Shown piece by piece: positions 47,459-57,954 of a DNA stretch of 64,000 nt (position 1 is the stretch's first letter; each line of letters begins with the position of its first letter). A model generated the notes under the pieces. The model searched no databases and was not told where the DNA came from. It worked only from the letters and a program-made list of their open reading frames with translations. This stretch comes from Siphonodentalium dalli (lineage: Eukaryota; Mollusca; Scaphopoda; Gadilida; Siphonodentaliidae): NCBI GenBank assembly GCA_032622095.1, contig CP136061.1, positions 18,788,991 through 18,852,990 of the forward strand, given 5' to 3'. The translations under genes were made by a program, and so were the position numbers.

Positions 47459-48004
47459 CACGGGGGGAGAACTGCGACGTGAGGATCGGTTGCATACCAA
47501 TAAAGAGACGGTGGAATTCCGATAAACGAGACGGCGGCTATTCGATCTGAGACGGTTCATTTTCAGGCATTCAAATGGAATTTCGGTGACCTCTCAGGTT
47601 TCATATCATCATATCGTTATTTAAGTTACTAATATCCATCAAAATCTGGACGCTACGGTGACTAAAATCAAGAGAATAGCCATTTAAAAGTCACTCGACG
47701 GTTCGTTTTCCGATAAAAGACATGCGACGGTTCGTTTTTTATCGGAAAACGAACAGTCGCGTGACTTTTAAATGGCGATTCTATTGGTTTTACTCACTGT
47801 AGCGTCTAGATTGTGATGGATATTAGTAAATAAAATAACGATATGATGATATGAAACCTGATTTGTCACGGCAATTCCGTTTGAATGCCCAAACACGAAG
47901 AAAATCTTGTTTGTCGCCGAAAGTGAACCGTCTCGTTTATCGGATTTCCACAGTCTCTTTATCGGAATGCAACCGATCCTCACGTCGCAGTTCTCCCACC
48001 CGTG
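47459..48004. repeat. 546-bp long-TIR foldback element
   Basis: Left end CCACGGGGGGAGAACTGCGA and right end TCGCAGTTCTCCCACCCGTG. The arms stay paired through GATCGGTTGCAT, AAACGAGACGG, AAATGG(A/C)ATT and GTCACTCGACGGTTCGTTTT, almost to the centre (about 47,720). Arms have drifted by indels. Minus-strand frames inside (47,291-47,560 and 47,768-47,983) follow the two arms and are not genes. Confidence 0.7.
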
Positions 48005-48448
48005 ACAACCTAACTTAAGAAAGAAGATCCTTGATGATAATCTAGTAATTTATTTATAGTGGCCTATGTATTTTGATATCAAGTAGTATCAAAATGTTTT
48101 GCTTTTTAACAAATATTCTAGTCAAGTTAACTGGAGTAAATGTATGGTCATTATGTTTGCTTGCTTAGACCGTTATTTTTCTGCAGTTGATTGTTATTTT
48201 TCTGTATTTTTTCTTGCCTATTTAGACAGTATTAGAAAGTTATTTCTGTACTTTTAGCTAAACTTAACTGTAAAGTTTGATGAATTCGAAGTTGAGCTGA
48301 ACATTACACTTTCGATTTGTAGTAAATACTATGTCGGTAATAGTATGGAAGTTGAAATTTTCTTTGGCATACTAGTAGTCTAATACCTAGGGTTGAACAA
48401 ATGAGTGTACAGGTAAACAGAGGTGGGTTTTTTTTGGCCTAACGTAAT

Positions 48449-48612
48449 GGTAATTCAGAACGATTACACCATCACATCTATTTCCGCACCCGCAGGACAT
48501 CATAATTGACTCATAAAGTAGTTATTGAAATTTGACCTCCAACTACGTAATACACGTAAATGTTCGGGAGGTGCGGATACGGAAATAGATTTGATGGTGC
48601 ATTCATTCTGAT
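48449..48612. repeat. Short inverted repeat
   Basis: CACCATCACATCTATTTCCG at about 48,467 pairs with CGGAAATAGATTTGATGGTG at about 48,581, enclosing about 100 bp. Confidence 0.6.
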
Positions 48613-48707
48613 ATATTATTCACGTTAGTACATGTATAACGTTGGATTAACTTTGACTGCGTGGGGGATATACCAGTGTGTTGTTGCATTTGTTCGTTTT
48701 AACTTTT

Positions 48708-48840
48708 AAGAAATGAATGTCATGTGGAATGTTGTAATCGGGATATGACAGTCAGATCAGTGTCACATGTACATTAACGTTGTGACACTAATCTGATTGT
48801 CATATCCCGATAACAACATTCCACATGACATTCATTTCTT
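48708..48840. repeat. Compact palindrome with ~57-bp arms
   Basis: AAGAAATGAATGTCATGTGG to GTGTCAC on the left pairs with GTGACAC to CCACATGACATTCATTTCTT on the right. Very few mismatches; 15-20 bp loop. Confidence 0.75.
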
Positions 48841-48892
48841 ATATTTAAATACTTTGTATAAAATGAGGCTTTGAAATATATTTTAATTGTAC

Positions 48893-48986
48893 TTATAAAT
48901 GCATGCTCGGCTATTCCATCAAGATCTATTCCCATCAACAAGTCATCGCCATCACTTAAGTCAGATATGTTAAGTTCGAAGCTCAT
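48893..48986 (-). CDS. Possible short first exon, unrecognised
   Basis: From an ATG at 48,986 the minus strand reads MSFELNISDLSDGDDLLMGI followed by DLDGIAEHAFIS, an acidic amphipathic start typical of many first exons. Downstream it runs into the palindrome at 48,840. I find neither a firm donor site nor a second exon, so this is a weak call. Confidence 0.2.
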
Positions 48987-49107
48987 TTTGTGACTTTCCG
49001 ATATGCCCTATCGCGACATTCGGTTCAATTATAAGGGAAATATTAGCTATACAACGTAATACTATGGGATTTATTCTCATTACTCAGCAGGTATTCACAT
49101 GTGCTTA

Positions 49108-49537
49108 AAGATAGTCAACTTGTTCGTGGCCATTTTAATGAAACCCAAATTATTATTCGGACAGTTGTAGGGGACTAAAATATTAGATTTGAGACGAGAA
49201 ACCCCATTAGAATATGCTTCAATCACCATATATCACAAAATAATATATATAATTTTTATCAAATTTCATTTCTCGACGCCTTCGAGAAATTAATACTAAG
49301 TCGGGTAACTCTATTTTGCCGCATTGGCACTACGTTAATTTGAATGAAACTGCCAATTATTCGCCACTTTTGATGTCTATAAAATGCTGTTTTCTTCCAT
49401 TTACAAACTCCTACCAATTCAATACAGGACATGGAATATTATTGATAAATCACACACTGGGGTATCCAGTTATATATTTTTAATTTAAAAAAAATTTTGT
49501 TCACCCCCCTCCACGAACAAGTTGACTATCTTTAATG
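49108..49537. repeat. Element with inverted AAAGATAGTCAACTTGTTCGTGG ends
   Basis: The end motif AGATAGTCAACTTGTTCGTG at 49,109 is inverted at 49,513 (CACGAACAAGTTGACTATCT). Related ends occur at 32,942 and 44,171, so this is a dispersed family inside the CACTA interior. No coding. Confidence 0.6.
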
Positions 49538-50249
49538 CGTATGTGATAATATGGCCACCTTTAATAATTATGCCCACACAATTGGTCTATAGATTTATTG
49601 GGATAATAGACAACCAGTGTTATATCAATGTTCTCATTTAAAGGGACATTATATCTTCGAAAGCAAAAAAATATTTTATAAATAAATCGCTCAGTGGCAA
49701 AAACAATCAGGTTTATATATACGGTTTTGTATAATTACCGAAATATGATCGTTTTAGTGTTTTATCGAAATGAAGAAAAAAATGAGCACCATATTGCTTT
49801 CGAACATATGATGTCAATTTAAAACACACTAGATGTGTCACGTTACTTACTCACTGAAGCATAAAATTATTAAAGGCCCGCAACTACTTGGGAGTCACAA
49901 AGACAAAACAAATTTTTTTAAATGTGGTTTTGTGTGTAAATATATGTGGGAAGACTTCTAAATGCCCATCAATTATCTGATAGGACTCATGTTGCCTAAA
50001 CTTCACTAAAATCGTAATAAATGTCTCGTCAAAAGCTTAAAAAGCTTATATCTATTGAATCCGCCATTCTACGCAGTCACATTCATCATTGTCAAGTTGA
50101 GCTGCAGTATCATTGATACTTTCATTACTATTCTCAATAATGGTTGTTTATGCCTATTTGGGGGCTTCCTCTGTCCAATGATACACAATGCATAGACAAT
50201 AAATGTGAAAATTCTGACCTCCCGAAGTAGTTGTGTGCCTTCAACTACA

Positions 50250-50536
50250 AATCACCCAATAATTCGGCCCGATGAAACTGCAGGAGGTATTTCACATTGT
50301 ATCGCCAAAAATAGATATCCACAAACGTTTGTAAGCCATTGTAGCATATAACACTGAACATGTAAATGTCATTCAGATATAATTTTGAAAACCGTGGGTG
50401 CCTGTGGTTATTCAGATTGACAGCTTTTATTTCAAATCCGCCCAATGGCTTAACGTTTGTGGATATCTATTTTTGGCGATAAAACATAAAATACCTCCTG
50501 CAGTTTCATCAGGCCGATATGCAATTACTGGGTGAT
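50250..50536. repeat. Foldback element with ~85-bp arms
   Basis: ATCACCCAATAATTCGGCCC / GATGAAACTGCAGGAGGTAT on the left and ATACCTCCTGCAGTTTCATC / ATTACTGGGTGAT on the right. They enclose AAATAGATATCCACAAACGT and its complement. Confidence 0.7.
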
Positions 50537-50784
50537 AACACCAGCGTGTCACGTAATTGGCGGCCAATCATAAACCCGGATTTAGGGTAACACACACAGG
50601 GTATGTAAATATTTTATTATGAGCACTTATGAGCATGTTTCTTATTTTCACTGTGGTTCATTGTTAAGTTACAATTAATAAATAATGTTTCATAAATCCT
50701 GTTTTTGAATGATGTGACATCGACCTGGCCATGATCAGGTAACCAGATACATACTATATATTCGTAATATTACATATATACTAC

Positions 50785-51260
50785 TAATAGCTCACCTGAG
50801 ACAAAGTCTCAAGTGAACTATACCCACCACTGTTTGTCTGTGCATGCATGAAGATTCCTGGGGTGACCGAGACAAGGGTTCACATTTGATCATTAGGGCT
50901 CCGTCCATGATCAGATAGGTGTCAGTGGTCAAGATCAAATATATTGATTCTGGTAACATTTTCTAACACCCTCTTCTCCAAAACCATTCAACCCATTTGA
51001 CTGACATTTGGTGTGGGGGTTCATTGAGTGATCAGGGTTGACATTTGTTCATTAAGAGCTGGCTCTATAAATTAGGGGCCAGGAGTCAAGGATAACTCCA
51101 TTTCGTCAATATTTCTAAAAACTTCTCTACTGATCATGAAATTAAAAGTTATTTAGTTGAAATCTGGTGTGAAATTTCCCTTGGTGATATCTGTTTGTTC
51201 ATTAGGTACCGACTCGTCAATTAGGGGTCAGGGTTCAAGAACTTATTAGAACCAGTCTCC
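50785..51260 (+). repeat. 'CACCTGAGACAAAGTCTCA' mollusc-type repeat
   Basis: Starts with a perfect hairpin in CACCTGAGACAAAGTCTCAAGTG. It is followed by two diverged ~180-bp units with CATTTG(A/T)TCATTA and GTGTCAGTGGTCAAG / GGGGCCAGGAGTCAAGG. From general familiarity this hairpin start is common in bivalve and gastropod genomes. Confidence 0.55.
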
Positions 51261-51339
51261 TACTTAATTATATTATAACAGGTAATCATGCGCACTCAAA
51301 TAGTCCCTGGACTATCTTGTTACTATATATAGCTCTCCT

Positions 51340-51916
51340 GTAGTTTCCATTAAAGTACCATTAATTTTCTACATTTCTTTTAAGGACATTATAATGCCAT
51401 TAAACCCCTTCACAAGCCCATTAGTTTTAAGTTCCTTAACATTGGATCAAACATATTTAATGCCATTAAACACCTAGCCCAAGCCCGGTAATTTTTTAAG
51501 AGCCTTATTTTTCAGTATGTGCATTAAATACTTATTTAATGACATTAAACATATTTCATTAACTGTTTAATGCCTGTTTAATGGGAAGTTAATGGCATTG
51601 AAAAAGCATTAATTATAGAGTGATTCATTAATAATATTATTGATGCTATTTTAATGCATCATTAAAATATCTAGTTGAATTTAATGCTGTTAATATAATC
51701 TTAATTAATAGCATTAAACGAGGGAGAACAGGTTAACTATTTTAATGCATGTTTCATTGTTTTTAATGGGTCCTTAAACAGTACCTGGTTAATGGGTTTT
51801 TTTAATAGTTTTTTAAAGGTTTTTTAAGTGAAATTTTATGACCCTTTAATGGAATTTTAAGGACTAATGTTTGATGGTGTTTTAATTGGGTGTTAATGTA
51901 TAAACCTGCAGTAGTG
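51340..51916. repeat. Right terminus and subterminal repeat zone of the CACTA element
   Basis: Dense in TTTAATG, CATTAAA and TTAATGG motifs in both orientations, ending GTTAATGTATAAACCTGCAG then TAGTG. It mirrors the composition of 32,104-32,770 and is followed directly by the CAA duplicate. Confidence 0.7.
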
Positions 51917-51919
51917 CAA

Positions 51920-53372
51920 GAAGAGGAAGATTTAAATGAACTAATAAAAAATAATCAACATTTTAATAATATTGTCTCAATTGAATATTAATAATACTAT
52001 CAATACAGGTAGTTCAATACCCACACACGGACCATCTCTACCACACGACCTGCAGTTTAAAATATGGTGCATATGTCTGACATCTGTGAATTCTCTGTAT
52101 TCAAGGATTCCAAGCCAATATTTGTCCTATCACATAGCAATATATTAGAATTATCTATAATTCCTTAGTATAAATAAAATAGTGTTGGAAAAAAAAAACA
52201 TGTTTTCAGACTGTTTGTGTATTTATTTTCCCAACCATGTTTTTTTTTTCCCCGTCCGACCGACCCACTATTCTGGGAAAAAAATCCGCAAACCATCTTA
52301 TCAAAAAAAAAAGGCCAAAGCAATATACCACAAACCCATATGCATTTACTAATGACATCTTCATCTGAGTAAAACTGACTGAACTCAAAATGATATGCAC
52401 CAATAAATGCATTATTATGATGGCCTTTGGGTTGCGCCCTTGGCAATATTAGATTGCATGTGGCAATTGAAGCTGCATTACTTTATTTAACATACCCTGG
52501 AGATAAAATCAGAAGCAATATATGTATATCAGCAAACAATACATGGAGATTTACAAAGCTGAACTTAAATCATTTGAAAATTCCTTAAGATTTTCATATT
52601 ATATCAGATGAACATTACTGCTTTGATTATGAAGTACCCTAATTAAATTAAATCTGAATTATCAGTTTCACCACCATTGGATAGGGGAACTGAATTTCAA
52701 TTGTTCAATGTTCAGCAATGGAGAAAATACCCATTAACACTCTTTCAGCCATATTCACCTAGTAGGCGAGTCTATACAGGGACATGGTTAGAGGGGATAG
52801 AAAAACAGAACAAAAACAATAATTTTCATACTAAAATATTGGTTGTTATTTCAAACTATTTCAACGAACGATTGGTCTAAACTTTCCTCTTAACTTTTCA
52901 CTGAAATTTGTTACAAATTTAGCCAAACAATAGCCAGGGTATCTGTGGTTGTTGCTCTGACAGACAGGATCATCTTATACAATTGATGACTGGTAACAAA
53001 AAACTCAAATAGCAAAACCTACATTGTTTATGGAATGTATTTTTTAATGGGTACAGTGCATTAGTCCGAGGATTCTCTAGTCTGATGGTTCAATGATCCA
53101 AGGGTTCGATAGTCCGAGGCATTTCAGGTGTCTAACCTGGTTTCAGGGCAATTTTTCACCAGATGTTGAGTAATCACCTTGGTCATCTTTCCCTTCTGAT
53201 GTCCCATAGTCTAGTGGTGAATGTAGAGTTGGCCGTGAACGGGAACAATGAAGATTCCAGGCGGTTTGATATTTTTATATTTTAAATAAGTCTGTTGGTT
53301 GTTCGGTGGTCTAAGCGGGAGTGTCTCTATATTTCTGGACACGAGTATATGTAGTTATACTGGTTTGATCGT
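51920..53372. other. No gene; carries a single 61-bp-array fragment
   Basis: 52,317-52,349 (GCAATATACCACAAACCCAT then ATGCATTTAC) matches the unit of the 21.3-22.2 kb array. Just to its left is the inverse of AAGATGGTTTGCGGAT. No other recognised content. Confidence 0.45.
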
Positions 53373-53591
53373 CCCTCACTTATACAATGGTTGCTACCAG
53401 TCATAACCAATTAAGAATATGATCTTGTTAATTATGCTTGTGTGTTCTTATACAAAATCATTTACATCTCCCACATACTGTGCTTATTTATACAATTAAC
53501 CCTATCATTACAATCACTGGGGAAAGGAAGTTTATCCTAGATCCGGGAACACATATAACAATAACTATACTATCTTATGTACTATCGGACA
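53373..53591 (-). mobile_element. Diverged, truncated LTR relic of the same retrotransposon family
   Basis: On the minus strand it starts TGTCCGATAGTACATAAGAT and follows the 5' ~240 bp of the intact LTR (GTTCCCGGATCTAGGATAAA, CTTCCTTTCCCCAGTGATTG, GACTGGTAGCAACCATTGTA) with many substitutions and indels. The 3' half of the LTR and all internal sequence are missing. It shows the family has been active in this lineage for a long time. Confidence 0.8.
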
Positions 53592-53772
53592 CTGCATCAA
53601 TATTGTTCGTGGCATATTGGAACACAGTCAAACATTGCATAGCCCATAACCATTAGATACAGAAAGGGAACCCTAAAGCTGGAAATTATTAAATGTCCTC
53701 AGTGTTTATTTCTTAGTAATACATGCACAAGCAATCTGTGTTTCATTTTTATGTTTCTATTACCTTGATATA

Positions 53773-53940
53773 CAGTAATGCTCTAAGTAATCGACTCCAT
53801 AACAACAGCAGAATTATGGGTAACTTTTCAGGATTTAGTCGGAAATATGGCTTGTTGCCATTCATCGGAAAGCTGTAAATCCTGAAAAGTTACCCATAAT
53901 TCTGCTGTGGTTATGGAGTCGATTACTTAGGGCATTACTG
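53773..53940. mobile_element. Family A foldback MITE, copy 9 (loop deleted)
   Basis: TA-flanked; CAGTAATGCTCTAAGTAATC and GATTACTTAGGGCATTACTG termini. The right arm lacks the AACAAGCCATATTTCCGAC segment, so the hairpin is lopsided. Confidence 0.8.
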
Positions 53941-54263
53941 TATTTCTTTTCCAAAGTTGGTAGTGAGACCCCAAACACCCCTGTTGCCATGCCAATGCGC
54001 TCTTGTCTTGTGTTCAATGTGTTGCATGATACTTATTGGATTATAGAAGGGTGATGTTGAAGTGTAAATTGAACTTCAGCCATTGTTACTTCTCCCGGAT
54101 TACAGTCCACTTCTCCCTAATGACAAACCAGGGAGAAGCGACTTCTCCCAATTTGAAACCTCCAGGCTTGTCCATGTACATGTACATGTACATGTATTAT
54201 GGACTTACTTCTATGAATAAAACCAATAATTTGAGTGTTGAGTGTAGAAAGGGCTATAGTATA

Positions 54264-54440
54264 CAGTAATGCCCTAAATAATCCACTCCATAACCACAGC
54301 AGAATTATGGGTGATTATCAGGATTTAGTCTCAGTGAGAGCTTTCCGATGAATGGCAACAAGCCATATTTCGGACTAAATGCTGGAAAGTTACCCATAAT
54401 TCTGCTGTGGTTAAGGAGTCGATTATTTATGGCATTACTG
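54264..54440. mobile_element. Family A foldback MITE, copy 10 (left inner arm deleted)
   Basis: TA-flanked; CAGTAATGCCCTAAATAATC and GATTATTTATGGCATTACTG. The left arm jumps from GGATTTAGTC straight to the TCAGTGAGAGC loop. Confidence 0.8.
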
Positions 54441-56458
54441 TAGGTGTGTTTGAGCAGAGGAAAGAGACCATCTAGAACTTCATTAAATGGACATCTGTTT
54501 TCACTTTAACCTAATATAAGTTGACTTGTTTGCTTCACTAACTTCAATTATTATATCTCAATGTGTAAGGCTCCTCAATTATCTCCAATTACAATGTTAC
54601 AATGTACTCTATTTAGGATAAATAGGGCAGGGAAGATTATATCTCACAAACTCCCACTATGCAATGTTAAACCTAGACAGTGTAGCAATCTTAATTGGGT
54701 TATACAAGTGCATTTTAATGAGGTACATGTCTGTAATATTACTGGTAATGTTCAAACTGCATTCCCAATTGCACAAAGCATGTGCATAGCAGGCAGACAA
54801 AAGATATAATATCTATTTGAATATAATTTAATAGACCTCATAACATACATTTACATTTTGCTCAGTCTGAAGTAACATTAAAAAGATTTATACCATAATT
54901 GCCTACATGGTGTACCTAAAATAATTATTTTGTAAATTTCAGTTTACACCCTACTGTGGGTATAAATTTCTGCTGTTGGTGTAAATGTTCAAACGACATT
55001 TAGAATGGGTTAAATGTGTATACCCATAGTAGTAGTAGTAGTAGTATCATGATCTGTTTTCACACTCAAAATGCTGTGATTACATGTATTATAACCATTA
55101 AAGTGATGTGAAACACTCCGGTTGGGTGATCAAATAGAAATGGAGAATAATCTTGCTCAAAGTAGTTATTTTTATGAATATTAATCCAAATATACAACAC
55201 ACACCGTCAGTTTTATATATTTATTAAATGCAATCTCAGTATCGATGGCAAAATCATTTGCGTCAGTTTATCGGCGATTGTTGCATCCCGAATCGAGATG
55301 TAACTATTTACAATTGACCGTAGTTCAGATGGTGTTTTCTATGGAGTTGTATGGTCGATTACTTTGAGATTTTGGGGAATGTAAGTAGAATGCTACATTC
55401 TCCCAGTTGCATAGCGCCTGAATACTAACATCAGTTTCACGCACCCAAACAAGTCTGTAATATGTCTTTAATTGCCACATGGAAATAATAATACAATTGA
55501 GGCCCCTCCCAATGGATTACCTTTCAATACCGATTTATAACATGATACATGCAGTCAACAAAATGGTGGTGATTTCAGAATATAACATTTTCAATTAATG
55601 AGTCGATATGGCAGTAACACTGAAAGTGATGTAAAACACTCCGCTGAGGTGTTCAAAACATAATAACAAAGAATCATGCCAAAATAAGTTATTTAAAAAC
55701 AATTTGTATCAAAATACACAGAAAACAGTCATTGTTAAAAAACGAAATATATGAAGTGACTATCATTGACCATAAAGTCTATGTCCAATAATTTGTCCTG
55801 AATAAAGTAGTAAAATTTACATGTGTGTAGTAGTTAAAATGTCGTTCTCTGAAATGGTACAGTCAATGTGGTTGGAATTTTCAATATTCTTAGTTTATTG
55901 CAACTACTACACATGTAGTACTAGTAGTACATTCTTCCAGCGGGGATAAGTGTTTGGAAATTTGGATACTAACTTATTCACTGAAGTAAGGCCATAATAC
56001 ACATGTATGTATTTAATAAATTTAATTTGTTTTGTTTAGTCAAATGAGCACAAATAAATTTGAAACATTAATTTGTTGTTATTGAATCAGATGTCTTATC
56101 TATGAATATCTCGCCTGTTGTGCAAGATTTTAGAGATCCTGAGTACGCTGATCATCGTTTCGGTCTTTCTGATATCCTGGGTACCCTAATAAATGTTTCG
56201 GGATGAACTCATACATGTATGCCTTAGTAGTAAGTCAACTACGTAAATGTATTTCCCTTGATCAGGAATAGTTTGGATTTACCCAGAAGTTTCTGACCCC
56301 GAAATTCCAATACCCGGTACTACCGGGTCAGGTACTACCGGGTCAGTTACTACCGGGTCAGGTACTACCGGGTCACGGGGTCAGTATTGAAAAAAGTGTA
56401 AACATTTGCCAAGGATTCAGCTAGGAGAAAATAAATGAGGTTGGTTGGGAGACACAAT
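54441..56458. other. No gene; diverged ~520-bp duplication and small repeats
   Basis: The segment from GTGATGTGAAACACTCCG (55,103) recurs diverged at GTGATGTAAAACACTCCG (55,627). Both run on to a TACATTCT(T/C)CCAG motif and a CTAAC segment. A GTA microsatellite lies near 55,030. A 17-bp unit (GGTACTACCGGGTCA-type) is repeated four times at 56,313-56,377. Confidence 0.5.
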
Positions 56459-57101
56459 TTAAACCTTTCATGATGGGAGCTGCGCTGGTGCAACATTAAA
56501 GATCCTATGCCAGTGCATTCACTTAACCCTTTACCCAACAGAAGGGCCCTGTGCCAATGCATTCTCTTATATATGCGAGTCGACCATAGGTCGCCTCGCA
56601 TATATAAGAGAATGCATTGGCTTAACACATTAAAAATTATAAAATTGTTAAAGAATGTAAGAAAAAATGGTAAAAAGTGTTAAAAAAAGATTTTTTTTAG
56701 GCCAATGCATTCTCTTATATATGCGAGGCGACCTATGGTCGACTCGCATATATAAGAGAATGCATTGGCACAGGGCATAACTGTAACTATCACAATGTGG
56801 TCAAGGAGCCGATTCCAATGATATCCATATTTGTATGGTTCTATTGAGACAGACCGAAGATATTTTAGGCTGTTGAAGCTTTATTTGGCCGGTTTTGGCC
56901 GGTTTGTTGGGTAAAGGGTTAATGTATATATGCAAGTCTCCCATATATAGGAACTTCCGGAGCCTCGCATATATAAGAGAAGGTAAATATTGTTAGGCCA
57001 ATGTATTCTCTTATATATGCGAGTCTCCCTATGCATACATAGAATGCATTGGCACAGGGTTTTTGCAAAATTTTAGGAAGCTCCAGTCATGGAAGGGTTA
57101 A
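56459..57101 (+). mobile_element. TTAA-flanked MITE, family D, copy 1, split by a nested family B element
   Basis: The outer element has TTAA at 56,459-56,462 and 57,098-57,101. Termini are ACCTTTCATGATGGGAGCT and AAGCTCCAGTCATGGAAGGG, family D as in 59,346-59,591. Its palindromic core is interrupted at a TTAA by the family B copy at 56,523-56,922, so family B moved after family D here. Confidence 0.7.
56523..56922 (+). mobile_element. TTAA-flanked MITE, family B, copy 4 (nested)
   Basis: Complete, nearly identical to the copies at 7,791 and 9,114, with TTAA at both ends (56,523-56,526 and 56,919-56,922) and both palindromes. Confidence 0.8.
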
Positions 57102-57378
57102 CTCAATGGGGCATCCATTGTTTGCCCTGTTGGAACAAAATTTGGGTATTTACTATCTATTTGTCGGTAGAATATAGAGTCATCAGCAAAGAGTCTTGAA
57201 CTGTCTTACATCTGATTTAACTTCTTTGGAAAGCTCATTTACAAGGCAGAAGTATAGAAGCAGTACAGTATCTGTATTTGGTAGCGCCCGATCCTCTCCA
57301 CTAACTCTGCTAGTTGGACTATTACATTTCAGCAGTAATAGTAGCTCATGTATTGTCTTCCAGGCTGTTCCAATCCAA
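57102..57378. other. No gene recognised
   Basis: Unique-looking sequence leading into the minisatellite. Confidence 0.35.
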
Positions 57379-57954
57379 GACTGTTTATATTGGTCGGTGT
57401 TTGCTCTATTGTGTTGATAACTTGATACACTCTTGAGAGCTGATGATGTTGACTGTTTATATTGGTCGGTGTTTGCTCTATTGTGTTGATAACTTGATAC
57501 ACTCGTGAGAGCTGATGATGTCGACTGTTTATATTGGTCGGTGTTTGCTCTATTGTGTTGATAACTTGATACACTCGTGAGAGCTGATGATGTCGACTGT
57601 TTATATTGGTCGGTGTTTGCTCTATTGTGTTGATAACTTGATACACTCCTGAGAGCTGATGATGATGACTGTTTATATTGGTCGGTGTTTGCTCTATTGT
57701 GTTGATAACTTGATACACTCCTGAGAGCTGATGATGATGACTGTTTATATTGGTCGGTGTTTGCTCTATTGTGTTGATAACTTGATACACTCCTGAGAGC
57801 TGATGATGATGACTGTTTATATTGGTCGGTGTTTGCTCTATTGTGTTGATAACTTGATACACTCGTGAGAGCTGATGATGTTGACTGTTTATATTGGTCG
57901 GTGTTTGCTCTATTGTGTTGATGACTTGATACACTCCTGAAAGCTCATGATGTT
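57379..57954 (-). repeat. 72-bp minisatellite, eight copies
   Basis: Units begin GACTGTTTATATTGGTCGGT every 72 bp (57,379, 57,451, 57,523 ...). Since 72 is a multiple of three, the minus strand is open for 201 codons and repeats a 24-residue unit, VYQVINTIEQTPTNINSHHH then QLSG. Copies differ at TCTTGAG/TCGTGAG/TCCTGAG and the last bases. No start-site, splice or domain evidence makes this a gene; a repeat is the simpler reading. Confidence 0.85.

Larger units (their letters stand above)
32101..51919 (-). mobile_element. Giant CACTA (EnSpm) DNA transposon, ~19.8 kb
   Basis: The left terminus CACTACTGCATG starts at 32,104. The right terminus CTGCAGTAGTG ends at 51,916, an inverted match of CACTACTGCA. 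Both are flanked by CAA (32,101-32,103 and 51,917-51,919), the 3-bp target duplication typical of CACTA elements. Subterminal zones dense in CATTAAA/TTTAATG lie at both ends. Inside are a complete tnp2-type transposase (minus strand) and an unrecognised coding exon (plus strand), plus nested MITEs and foldbacks. The alternative is two unrelated CACTA ends, but the matched duplication, termini and subterminal motif make one element more likely. Confidence 0.8.

Noticed and set aside
57329-57934. 201-codon minus-strand gene with 24-residue repeats
   Set aside because: Better explained as a 72-bp minisatellite; no independent coding evidence outside the repeat.
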